A stretch of DNA of 64,000 nucleotides from Lepeophtheirus salmonis (Eukaryota > Arthropoda > Copepoda > Siphonostomatoida > Caligidae). Positions 55,127-64,000 of the stretch are shown here, piece after piece. The stretch is from positions 18,205,041-18,269,040 of the forward strand of contig NC_052137.2 of assembly GCF_016086655.4 (NCBI RefSeq), read 5' to 3'. Numbering within the stretch: position 1 is the stretch's first letter; every line of letters starts with the position of its first letter. The notes under the pieces were generated by a model. It made no database searches and was not told the DNA's origin. It was given only the letters and a program-made list of their open reading frames with translations. The position numbers and the translations under genes were made by a program.

Positions 55127-55972
55127 TTTTGATGATCTTCGACCACTTGGAGGAGGAATTGGAGCAGCAATTCATCAGATGTTAGTATATAATTGTATTC
55201 TTTAATGAGACCTACTCCACGCTCAGCAGGATCATTTGTAACTTTTAAATGAATGATAGTATCAAGAGCTTGTTGGTAGTCATCTCGATCATTCCATAAG
55301 GAAGGATCGCAAGAACTTTATCTTGGAAGTGCAGACATTGAAAGAGTTTCTTTGATTATTCTGTAGCGAAATCTTCCATGTTTTTGTACTTTAATTCATT
55401 TGAGAGTAAAGAACGGCCTTTCTTGGATTTCATTACTCAAATTCTGTATGGATTTTATTATTTGTCTTTTTGATTCTGAACTTAATGCACTGCCAAATAG
55501 AGCTGGTCCAACAAGTTCCTCGGACGAGTACCATAAGTGCTTGGTGATAATGAGGTGTTCTTAAGGCTTGATGAGCAGACATTGAGGCTCGGAGATACAC
55601 TTTCACTATAAACACACAAATATTGTGCAATCCTCGCTCCTCTATGTCTGTCAATTTGAGTTATGAGCGAAATATTAATTTTTAAGGCAGTAAAAAACTT
55701 TTGATAGGCATTGGGAGTGGTGTATAGCAACAAGGGGACATACATTTTACAACTTGTGGATGCACTCACCAAGGAATATAATTACTAGGCTAAGGAATTC
55801 TGTAGAATAGTGAAGAGGAAGATTTGTTTCGATACATTTCTGCACATAATCAAGGGTCTCTTGTCGCACATCTTCTCCAAGACTAGCTATTTCACAATCT
55901 CCAGTTCCAGTATCATACTTATATGTATTAATGAATGACCGTTTTTCTTGAGATATTTTGAACATCATGAGA
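55127..55972 (-). pseudogene. AERG-family gene relic, copy 2 (C-terminal half)
   Basis: From right to left on the minus strand the pieces are FKISQEKRSFINTYKYDTGT (about 55905-55965), then ETLDYVQKCIETNLPLHYST and LVIIFLGECIHKL to 55747. Next is LTDIEERGLHNICVFIVKVY with LRASMSAHQAL (55560-55660). A SLWNDRDDYQQALDTI piece follows (55255-55310). Last is LKVTNDPAERGVGLIKEYNY with ILTSDELLLQFLLQVVEDHQ (55127-55250). The last block parallels ITERGIKMMSDYAKIIIKNP in copy 1. The upstream half, with the HW and FD-T-S-N motifs, is not visible, and several frameshifts are present. The Glu in AERG is intact. The family is usually annotated as uncharacterised. A transposase role is inferred. Confidence 0.65.
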
Positions 55973-55984
55973 AAAAAACGCGTT

Positions 55985-56755
55985 GTCTATTTTCCATTTA
56001 AATTGCATAAAAAGCGCACAATGTTTTTGTTCCTGATAAAAAGAAAAAGGGGTTAGTTGTCGTATTGAAACATAATGAGCATCTATTAGCATATGTTTGT
56101 TTTAAAAACAGATTGTAGTGGGATGGGACGAGACCAGAGAAAATTGCAAATATTTGAAAAAACTACGAGTACAATATTTTTAAAAATGAGGAATTTGGCA
56201 TTTGAACCACATTTTTAAAATTTGGGAATGTCTCAAAATGGTGTGAGATTCCGTAAAATTAGCCCTAACGTTTCATTCCGAATATCCCTAACAATATTTT
56301 TGATGTAGCTGAGGAATTCAAATAAAATGAAGCAGCCTAAAGGATGGGCACTCTAATGCATGTTATTTTATAGGTCTAGACTAGTCCAATCGTGATTTGG
56401 AGACTAAAACGCCCCTTTTAAAATCTTAATTCTTGAAGCTACATATTATTACATACAATATGCACCTAGGTAGACATAAATATCCCTTTTAGACATCTAT
56501 TTATCGAGTCTTAATTAAATGAATGTAAAGAAAGACTTAATTTATAAAGTCAATACACATTAGAGGGGATCTCAAATGTTATTTTATATTCGTAATGTTA
56601 CATAGTCAAAAGTGTGCCTTCTGGTGAAATAGGAGGAAATATAAAGTTTACCCGTATTGATCCATGTTTAGAGAGCTTTTGCACACCATTTAAAGTGATA
56701 TTTTTACTTGAAAATGGTCAATGTAAGTCAAAATAGAGCATATTTAGTTATAAAA
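55985..56755. other. Unassigned flank of the second AERG relic
   Basis: No convincing right terminal repeat matching 34680-34911 was found here. The element at this locus may therefore be truncated. No other gene is seen. Confidence 0.3.
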
Positions 56756-56759
56756 GTCA

Positions 56760-57190
56760 TTTGCGGCATGTTACAAAAAAGAAGCCAGAAATCAACCTGA
56801 TAACTCAGACAATTTAAAGTATGTTTTGAAATGAAGTGGCTTAGCTGTTATCCCTTTTCATTAGATCAGCCACAAGGTAGGAGGGGTAGAAGGAAATAAA
56901 TAATGACATTGACAAGAATTACTCCGATGTCTCAATAATATTCTGTGTCTAACAAGGACTTACATATATAACTCAGCAAGTAATTCTGTGTGTTACTCTC
57001 CGTCTTTAATGAGCAAATGCAAATGTTCAATCTCGTTTTGAATTAAATTGTATTTAGTAGAAAAGAAGTTGACTCCTATGGAATGAAATAGTATTGATAA
57101 CAGCTTTGGAAAAGAAAAAATACTCTTTTGTTTGGAAATTATAAAAACACAAGCAAGCTAAAAATTCTTAACAACTAGCATCACTAAGTA
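56760..57190 (+). mobile_element. M1 MITE, near-complete
   Basis: The left part is GGCATGTTACAAAAAAGAAG. The body has TAACTCAGACAATTTAAAGT, CATTAGATCAGCCACAAGG, TTGACAAGAATTACTCCGAT, TAACAAGGACTTACATATAT and TTACTCTCCGTCTTTAATGA. The right end is AACAACTAGCATCACTAAG. A CGGGAGTACCCGGCG motif follows at 57204. Confidence 0.6.
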
Positions 57191-57239
57191 TACTATAATA
57201 AACTGACGGGAGTACCCGGCGTTTCTCGGAGTTATTTGT

Positions 57240-58265
57240 TAAACAATGTTAGTCAAGGTATATTATCCACATTCATATCTTTAATTTTTTTAAATGAAAA
57301 TTAAAATGTATTTAAAACTAGCAAAATGTAACTGACGTTGCTCAGGCGATGGAGGGAGCGGGAAAAATATTGACAATGGTCAATGTTATTTTCTTTTCTT
57401 GTTTGAGCCCCTTCGGTGCGGGGAGCAACATATTATATGAAATGTATTTTGCATTTTTTTAAAATGTGTTATAAGCTTTAAAAAAACATAGCAACATATA
57501 TACATGAAAAAATTTCTCTAGATGAGAAGTGCATTTTTTATTTTTGTCGAATTTAAATTAGCCAAGAAAGTTGCAAAAAACTATTTTGCATTAATTTTGC
57601 ATAAAAAAAGTATATCAAAAGAATAGGATTTATTAGCATTGTAAAGATAAACACACAACCAAAAACATTTTTTTCGTACATGCAAGCACAAAAAAACGAT
57701 GGAGAATGATGACATCGAAAAAATAATCCTCGATAACTAATCCATTTTAGTAAATATTGTCAAAATTATGTTATAAAATTTTCCGGAAAATGAAAATTAT
57801 TTTAAATTTAATAGAATCTTTAATATTATGGTCAAAATGCATCCTTTTGTTGCATTTTTCTAAATAGCGAAAATTGACGTTTTTGTAAAAAAAAAATAAG
57901 AGAAAAAGAAATATAAACAATTAAAAAATTATTCAGAAAATAGCCCATATTACAGTTAAACATCAATTTTTGTATAGAAAACGAGTTTTTAAACAAATTT
58001 ATACTAACTTTATTTTATTAAAAACAAACAATATTACATTGAAACTTCATTTTTTTATACCTGAAAAAAAAAACACAGAAATTTTCACCGATTTCTTTTT
58101 TTGTCCATGACTTTTTTGATTTTGAATAAATTTAGGAAACGTTTTTTTATCGTTTAGTTGTTTTTAAGACACAAGACACTTTGATTTATAACTCCCCCTC
58201 TATATGGTCTCCTTTTTTGGTTTTTTGGATATAGAATAAGCCCCCCCCCTTATATGACTCCTCTA
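57240..58265. other. AT-rich stretch, no gene recognised
   Basis: Contains A and T runs, a CCCCCCCCC run at about 58242 and a short CTGACGTTGCTCAGGCGATG patch at 57332. Nothing coding was recognised. Confidence 0.3.
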
Positions 58266-58510
58266 AAATTTGTATCCCTGTCTTAGCCTGACCAGGCTAA
58301 AAGATGAACTCACCCAAAGTTTTAGCCTCCTAGGTCCAACAGTATGGGCACCCAGAAATGACACACGAACACACAAACTCTATTATTTCGCGGCAACGTA
58401 TATTTTGTACTCAATTTTGCGCAATTTTCATTGTAAATCTTTTGAGCGAGCCTCTTTTCAGCGCGGATCCTTTCAGCTTGCTTCTATTTTGCGCGGTATT
58501 ATTTTGGCGT

Positions 58511-58520
58511 TATATATATA
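58511..58520 (+). promoter_or_regulatory. Possible TATA box of the candidate peptide gene
   Basis: TATATATATA lies 80-90 bases upstream of the ATG at 58600. A start site near 58545 would give a leader of about 55 bases. The call is weak because such runs are frequent here. Confidence 0.3.
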
Positions 58521-58599
58521 TTAGATTATAATTACTTTCAATCAAAAGGAATGGATCGTATCATCACTAAATAATCGAATAAGAACAATAAATATCAAC

Positions 58600-58839
58600 A
58601 TGTTGTTGACGTGGAGCCCATTCTGTTTACTTCTTGTAAGTAGTATGTCTGCTTTGAGCCTTGGAATAGACTCTCATATTTTGCCAGAGGAGTCTGACTC
58701 CTCAAGCAACGCAATGGTCAATGGGGGATTATCTCTTAGTGGTTCGAAGGAAGAAGTTAGGAACTATTTATATCTGCTCCAAGGGAACGTGTTGGAAAAG
58801 CGGAAAATGTTATTGATCTTCAAATGTAATGAGACCTAA
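58600..58839 (+). CDS. Candidate secreted peptide precursor, first exon(s)
   Basis: The frame starts at an ATG in a favourable context (ATCAACATG) and encodes 79 residues. Residues 1-20 (MLLTWSPFCLLLVSSMSALS) form a clear signal peptide. A polar region (EESDSSSNAMVNGGLSLSGS) follows, then a predicted helix, EEVRNYLYLLQGNVLEKRK, ending in a Lys-Arg site. This order resembles a neuropeptide or peptide-hormone prepro-region, with the mature peptide expected after the KR. The last nine residues (LLIFKCNET) are more likely intron read-through. A GTAATG donor lies at 58825. A strong GTAAGT donor at 58635 inside the signal peptide offers another exon structure. I do not recognise a specific hormone and found no following exon. 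Confidence 0.4.
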   Translation: MLLTWSPFCLLLVSSMSALSLGIDSHILPEESDSSSNAMVNGGLSLSGSKEEVRNYLYLLQGNVLEKRKMLLIFKCNET

Positions 58840-58859
58840 GTTTGCTCTACCCTAACGGA

Positions 58860-61615
58860 TTAAGAGGAGAAAGGGAGTGCGAGGTGAGATGATGGAAAGG
58901 GGGGTTAGAAACTGGCGAGGAAGAATGTAATAAATCACTATTTGGCAGGACTGTGGATACACGCTGAGGATTTCGAAGATCAAGCCCTACTTAACATATA
59001 AAAATAGTTGGAGTGGAAGTGCTTTATTTTATTCTGTATCATCCACAGTGGAATAAACTAGCGAATATTGCCTTATAGTGAAGAATTCTAACTTATTAAT
59101 TGAATTATATTATATAATTTTTGTTTCTATATTGAGCTTCCTCCTTTGAAGTTGGTAAATCGCCTAGTGAGGTGTTGAAGAGATGAGAGATGTGGATAAG
59201 GCTTGATGGCCAACTCTGTGCACTAAGAAGATCCCTGATAACTTCTACTCTTATCTGAATTTAGTAGATCTTGGTGTATACGAATAACTCCTATATTATT
59301 GAGTATACATATTACTTGTATTCCGCCTCTAAGGGATGTTACGGGTCAAAGATAAGAGCCGGTACTTCATTTTTTAACTCTAGTATTAAAATATCTCCTC
59401 CATCACTAATATCCTTTAACTTTCTACAACCAACTTTATCATTCAGTTTTTACATCAGCATAGTGCACTCAGGTATATCATACTTAACACAACAAAAAAA
59501 ATTAATTCTGACTCTTCTAAGATTTGGTGCTTGATGCAATGTGTTCGAAAAATGGATACTTAGGAACTTTTTGAATTTGTTTATGACTTGATAGCAATTA
59601 TACAAAGATTCATCAAAAAATATACTATAACGGAGGTTTAGCTTGTTCTCAGAAAAAGGTGCAACAAAACCGTGCTCTTATTTTGTAAATTTAGGTTAAA
59701 TCTGCATATATATACTTAAATCTTTTTTTTTTTAATTAACTATTTCCCGAATTACCAACAAAATGACTCGGATTTTATATATGTTGTGGAATTGGATAGA
59801 TTCAGAATTGCATCTATTACTTAGAATCGAATAAGCCCTATATTATTAAATTACAATAAAACACAAATCATGCGAGTAATCTTACTTTGTTAATTAAAAG
59901 TATCTAAGTAAAGTTTTGTACTTCATAAGCAATAATAAGTGTACAACTTTTTTATTTCTATTTTTGATAGGACGTGACAATGGCTCGACTAAATCGAAAT
60001 GGACACGTTGTCACTCTGTGTTCTTCACTCCTTCTTAGCAATTTATTTTGATACACCGCCAAGTCCGGATTACGATCGATTTCCTATCGATACTGTAAAG
60101 GAACCCATCAAAGTACAAATGCATTGATCCCCTCTGCGTTATAAAAACTCTATAGTACAGATTTTGACTTGAGGATGTGCCTTGAGAATTGGATAAAAAA
60201 TTAATAATTCAATTATTGTCTATGTTTTACGTCTTCGCTTCAATTTATTGTGAATTACTAACATCTAGTGATTATATAATAAAAAATATAAAATATTTGA
60301 TAAATAATTAAAACAGGTTATTTACTTTGACTTTAAAGGATTCGTATTAATCATATAACTGGACTTATTCTTATTAAAACATTATTTATGAATAACGGTA
60401 ATTACATTTTATCTGTATTAAAACAACAAAACAATCCTAGAGTATAAGATTGATGAAATGAAAAATAGGTTATTACTCCACAAAATTTTTGCTAACAGTA
60501 AATGTTAACCTCCCTTAATTTGTGTATATTCCATATTAATCGAGCTTAAGACATCATAATATGAATTATTGCTATCAATTACCACTTTAAACAGTTGCTG
60601 CATTGTCACTGGCTATCAAACATAATTTTAAGAATTGTATTTTTTAATTATAATATATTTCATAGATATTTTTTCAAGATTCTATATTTTGAGCTTTACT
60701 AAAAAATTGAATTGATTCATCAAAAATCTTTAAATCTATAGACTAAGAAAAAGTCTTCAAATTATCATATATTCCCTTTTGCACCTGTGATGCCTTATTT
60801 TGTAAGATAATCTCTGGGGATGTGATAGCATTAATATTCGTTATCTTCATTCAGAAGAGATAACACTTCATCTAGCCTAGATAACTACTTTGGACCAAAT
60901 TGGGTAAAAAGTGATTATTTCGCAAAAAGTTAATTAATATGGTAGTTTACTTTTAGTTACAATGTAACTTTGATCGAGTGCATCCAAGTCATTCATGAAT
61001 TTGTTCAATATATTTCCTTTAGTTAGAAATAAACATTTTTTTTTTTAATATTATGTTATTTTTGTCATCAAAATAGTGTAGAAATAAGTAATATATACAG
61101 AATAATGGGATATTATGTAATAAACCTGAAATGATCATGTGAAAAACAAACTAATAATTTGTCATTTATCCAGACTATAATAAATATAAGGCTCAATATA
61201 ATTATCTTGCTAACATAACTGAATATGATGTATTAAGTAAGCCTTGTGATTTTGACTATTATTTCTTTAGAGATATATATTTTTACAAATATTTAAATGA
61301 TATTCATGAAATAAAATTTTCTAAAGTATCCCTATAATTATACTGCTTGAACAGTTTGTAAAACAGACCAATAATAGTACTACAACTGATAATATTTATA
61401 ATTTTGATAGCTCACATAACTTCAATCATAATAATGAACTAGCATGATGAAGGAATCAATTAAAGGATAAAAAAATAAAACAACGGATAACTCTTAAATA
61501 GGGAATTCAATTTTAAGGAATATGTTTTAATTTATTTCTCCAACCAAATCGTATTGTTATTTTATTACATTTTAACTATTGTCTTCAATGAACCACATTA
61601 TAATTAGTTCTTAGG
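58860..61615. other. Stretch without recognised genes
   Basis: A less AT-rich patch at 58860-59000 directly follows the candidate peptide exon and might belong to its transcript. The remainder is AT-rich with no recognised coding, repeat ends or RNA genes. The frame at 59271-59534 is not supported. Confidence 0.3.
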
Positions 61616-61619
61616 GAAA

Positions 61620-62082
61620 ACATTTATTAAAAAATGTTCCATTTTTTGCCCTTTTGAGTAAATCAGGATCATCATAAATGTCTACCAACAGCTCATTAGC
61701 GACGATTATTTTTGTCGAAATTAAGCAGTTTCGGAACAAACTTCTCTGACACTCGTCTCATGTTCAAACCTTCGAAAAAATTTCAGGGAAGAGACAACCA
61801 ATATGTTAATAATATACTCAGCAACTTTTCTGATAGTCATTCGACTATTTTAAACAACAATTTTCTTCACTTTTGCATCGTTTTGAGCGTACTTGGGCGT
61901 TCAGAGCGAGGCTTGTCATTGGCATCTTCCCGGCCATCTTGGAAGAGCTTGTACGACTTTTAAACATTCTTTTTTTTTTTATCCGAACAGTTTCACCCGA
62001 TGCTATTGTCAACATCTCAAGTCTTTTTGAAGCACTTAATTTCATTTTTTACACAAACTTGAATGCAAATTCTTTGATCCAT
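61620..62082 (-). pseudogene. Mariner transposase N-terminal relic
   Basis: The minus strand begins at ATG 62082 with MDQRICIQVCVKNEIKCFKK, the typical start of a Drosophila/Hsmar-like mariner group. The frame then shifts to KRLEMLTIASGETVRIKKKR. Later pieces correspond to the DGREDxNDKPRSERPST linker, to NSRMTIRKVA, and to a KFVPKLLNFDQKNRR segment. It finishes with NELLVDIYDDPDLLKR at about 61640-61690, after which the family's GDETW catalytic motif would follow but is lost. Several frameshifts are present. The two overlapping frames on both strands at 61712-62127 are shadows. Confidence 0.65.
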
Positions 62083-62084
62083 GT

Positions 62085-62399
62085 TTTTCAATATCAAAAA
62101 ATCACCAAATACACTAAATACTTATAATTTGTATGCCTTTCACAACCAAACTAACATATCAAATATAATGTGCACGGAAAATTGCCATGTAGGAAAATTA
62201 CCCCTATTCTGTTCAAAGTTCATGATGAATAATAACACATTATAAATTCGCTGAAAATTATTTATAACAAATATTTATACATATTTGTTTGTTCCATCCC
62301 CCAAGGGATTACCTTCAAGTGTGAATAATATTATTGCAATATAGGAGAAGTGGGGGGGGGGAATGAATAGCTTAGACCGCTTAAAATTTGGATCACTAT
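62085..62399. other. Spacer with a G run
   Basis: AT-rich DNA with a run of ten G at about 62351. The right end of the mariner relic was not located. Confidence 0.3.
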
Positions 62400-62760
62400 T
62401 CTCCACTCTAGGATTGGCCAGTGTCCCGGGGGTAGTTTGGAATTGTTAAAACCACCGCCCATGCATCACATAAATCAAAGGAACCCCTTTAACGTCATAA
62501 ACTAGTTCAAACCCCTTGGGTTGACCGGGGTCCTGGGCGTAGTGAGGATAGTTAACCCCCCCCCCCAAAGTATTACTTACATCCAAAAAACCTCTCTAAA
62601 ATCAAAAAAATAGTTCCAATCCCTGGGATTGAGTGGGGGTACTTAAGGGTACCCCTGGGTCCTTAAAAACCACTGTCAAAGCATCACATGCATCCAAGTA
62701 ACCTCTCGAATGCCAATAAATAGTTTCAAACCCTCGTGTTGGGCGTGGAAGTCTTGTTAG
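62400..62760. repeat. GC-richer tandem repeat, about 115-120 bp unit
   Basis: The blocks AAAACCACCGCCCATGCATC, then ATAAACTAGTTCAAACCCCT, TGGGTTGACCGGGGTCCTGG recur. The second version has AAAATAGTTCCAATCCCTGG and GATTGAGTGGGGGTAC. The third has AAAACCACTGTCAAAGCATC, AATAAATAGTTTCAAACCCT and GTGTTGGGCGTGG. There are about three imperfect units. The 69-residue minus frame at 62602-62811 lies within it and is not called. Confidence 0.55.
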
Positions 62761-62991
62761 TGTTAAATACCAAGTGCCATGGCCCGAATCAACAAGGTAC
62801 AGGTCTAACATTTGTAGCTTAAAAAAAATATATAATAGGTTATGTTAATTCAAGGGATAGTTCTGTAGGATTACTTCAGTTCACCTATATTGTTTACACA
62901 TACTATAAATATTGTATATTATATGTATATATAGAGTTGTTTTAGTAATAACTCTGATTTTTATGGACAATACTCTACCATTGGGAAAATT

Positions 62992-63340
62992 CAGGGGCAT
63001 CCGCTGGGGGGTTGTTTGGCTAGAGAGGATGTAGTCCCCTCTCCCAATTTAAAGAAGTTTTATTTTTTAATATAATTTTTTTGGTCGGATGAAATAATTT
63101 GTAGTGAAAATCGAGGTAGAACATTTTTTGTTTTTTTGTGAAAGATTTATTTTCTTAAAAAATGTCATTCGGACAAATTATGCTGCAGAGAAAAAAATAT
63201 AATATTTGAAATTTTATTTACAAAAAATTAAATTTATTTGTTAATAGCTATAGATTTTTGAAAAAAATATCCAAAAAAATGAATTTTTTGTGAACAGTGG
63301 GGGATTTTTGAAATTTTTTCGAAAAAAATTCGGTTGGTGT
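62992..63340 (+). mobile_element. M3 hAT-like MITE, right end missing
   Basis: The left end is CAGGGGCATCCGCTGGGGGG, followed by GGATGTAGTCCCCTCTCCC and the A/T low-complexity body. The repeat fades near GAAAAAAATTCGGTTGG without a CTG-type right end. Confidence 0.5.
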
Positions 63341-63870
63341 TGGGTTAAGCAATTTAACCTGAAAACAATCAATAAACCTTTTTCACAAAATATGTATTTT
63401 TGTATGTTGGAAGAATAATACTATTTATTTTTGGAGTCAAGGTCCAGTCATCTGTATTTGTGCTGGGTTCATTAAAAAATACACAAATCTGGACTCGAGT
63501 ACTGGTTTATTTTTAACATAATTCAATTCCTAGGGTAAGCATATAAAACTTAGTTTGGCAACTCAAAAAAAAAAAACCGGTGAAGTAAAAAATACATCCG
63601 GTGTTCATCACTAGTTATTATTTGAGATTAGAGTCTTACTAGTCTATACAAAGTACAAAAAGGGTAAAACTTGTTCCAACAAAGGTCCCACAAAGGTACT
63701 TCCTAATTCTATGAGAAAAAATTAATTTAAGAACCGTTCTTTTATAAATATATAACTCAATTTATGGGGGAATAAATGTCAACGAATTTAGGGATTTATC
63801 CTTTTTGCAAAATAGAAAAGACTAACCGAGTTTTTTTACATTTTCATAACTCATTGTAACTGATATTATC
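63341..63870. other. AT-rich spacer
   Basis: No gene or repeat end recognised. Confidence 0.3.
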
Positions 63871-63873
63871 ATA

Positions 63874-64000
63874 CCGGGTGGTCCATTGAAATCCAAACAC
63901 TTGTTACAAAATGGAACAAATCTGAGCTCTCTAGCTTACGCCCAAGTAGAGAAAATGACACTTGAACGTGATGGCCAAATTTCCATTCGCGCACTTCAAG
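63874..64000 (+). mobile_element. Left end of a Tc1-like element running off the window
   Basis: Starts with CCGGGTGGTCCATTGAAATC, an end type of Tc1-like elements, preceded by TA-rich DNA. The leader AATCTGAGCTCTCTAGCTTA and the start codon region match the relic at 47195-47640. This suggests a better preserved copy of the same family. Confidence 0.6.
63955..64000 (+). CDS. Tc1-like transposase, first 15 codons (partial)
   Basis: The frame begins MTLERDGQISIRALQ and runs off the window. This is the start of the same Tc1-like transposase seen decayed at 47273, where the matching residues are MTLERYRRISICAL. The helix-turn-helix would follow. No stop is seen in the visible part. Whether the gene is intact cannot be judged from 46 bases. 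Confidence 0.5.
   Translation, partial: MTLERDGQISIRALQ

Noticed and set aside
55985..58500. Right terminal repeat for the second AERG element
   Set aside because: A GGCATTTGAACC phrase near 56196 was considered, but the surrounding sequence does not match the repeat at 34680-34911.
58270..58524. SFERASFQRGSFQLASILRG resembling pentapeptide repeats
   Set aside because: Only three degenerate units occur, in a frame with no recognisable start or neighbours; it is more likely a short degenerate DNA repeat.

Overview
This window looks like nuclear DNA of an animal with an AT-rich, transposon-dense genome. The evidence is long AT-rich non-coding stretches, almost no long reading frames, a multi-exon style first exon of an animal receptor gene, and many dead Tc1/mariner, hAT-like, LINE and gypsy-like fragments. 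From memory of similar sequences I think an arthropod, most likely a parasitic copepod (sea louse, Lepeophtheirus-like), is the best guess. That is inference and could not be tested here. No prokaryotic operons, CRISPR, rRNA or convincing tRNA genes were seen.

Two host-gene starts are supported. At 16481-16602 (minus) is the first coding exon of a nicotinic acetylcholine receptor subunit: signal peptide plus the start of the ligand-binding domain, followed by a GTATGT splice donor, with a TATA box and a GA-rich tract upstream. No later exon was recognised. At 58600-58839 (plus) is a candidate secreted-peptide first exon with signal peptide and a TATA box. Weaker exon candidates lie at about 20351-20601 and 46126-46305.

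The rest is mostly repeats. Family names used here: M1 = about 430-450 bp MITE with ends starting TAGTGATGA, at least 15 copies or fragments in both orientations. M2 = family with ends resembling GTCAACATAAAAGCAA, some copies carrying unrelated coding fragments. M3 = AT-rich hAT-like MITE with ends CAGGGGCGTC...GACGCCCCTG. M4 = MITE with GGTCCTTATTTA ends. M5 = element with TTAGGGTGG ends. AERG = unclassified family whose product has HW..., FD-T-S-N and AERG-type motifs.

Layout: 0.2-3.0 kb is a long inverted-repeat (foldback) element. 3-9.6 kb has Tc1 relics, an M2 copy, a rearranged mariner and a nested M3/M2. 10-16.2 kb has an M2 copy holding a gypsy-gag-like fragment and an M1 cluster. 16.5-17 kb is the receptor gene 5' end. 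18-22.4 kb is an M1 cluster and a Tc1 relic. 22.6-24.4 kb is an M5 element with nested M3. 25-31 kb holds scattered MITEs. 31.5-34.9 kb is a 3.35 kb terminal-inverted-repeat element containing a dead mariner and a decayed AERG gene, flanked by GTACGT repeats and inserted in a tandem repeat whose uninterrupted copy lies next to it. 35.6-36.6 kb is a nested hAT-like MITE. 38-41.8 kb has M2 copies and a LINE RNase H relic. 43.9-49.2 kb has Tc1 relics and a short complete-ended Tc1/mariner element. 49.9-53.2 kb has M1 copies and a CGGBP1-like relic. 53.6-56.0 kb has the same terminal repeat (split by an M3) next to a second AERG gene relic. 57-64 kb is mostly empty, with the candidate peptide gene, a mariner relic, a GC-rich tandem repeat and the start of a Tc1-like element at the edge.

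The most interesting point is the repeated pairing of the AERG gene family with one long terminal repeat, which suggests an under-described DNA transposon family in which the AERG protein could be the transposase.
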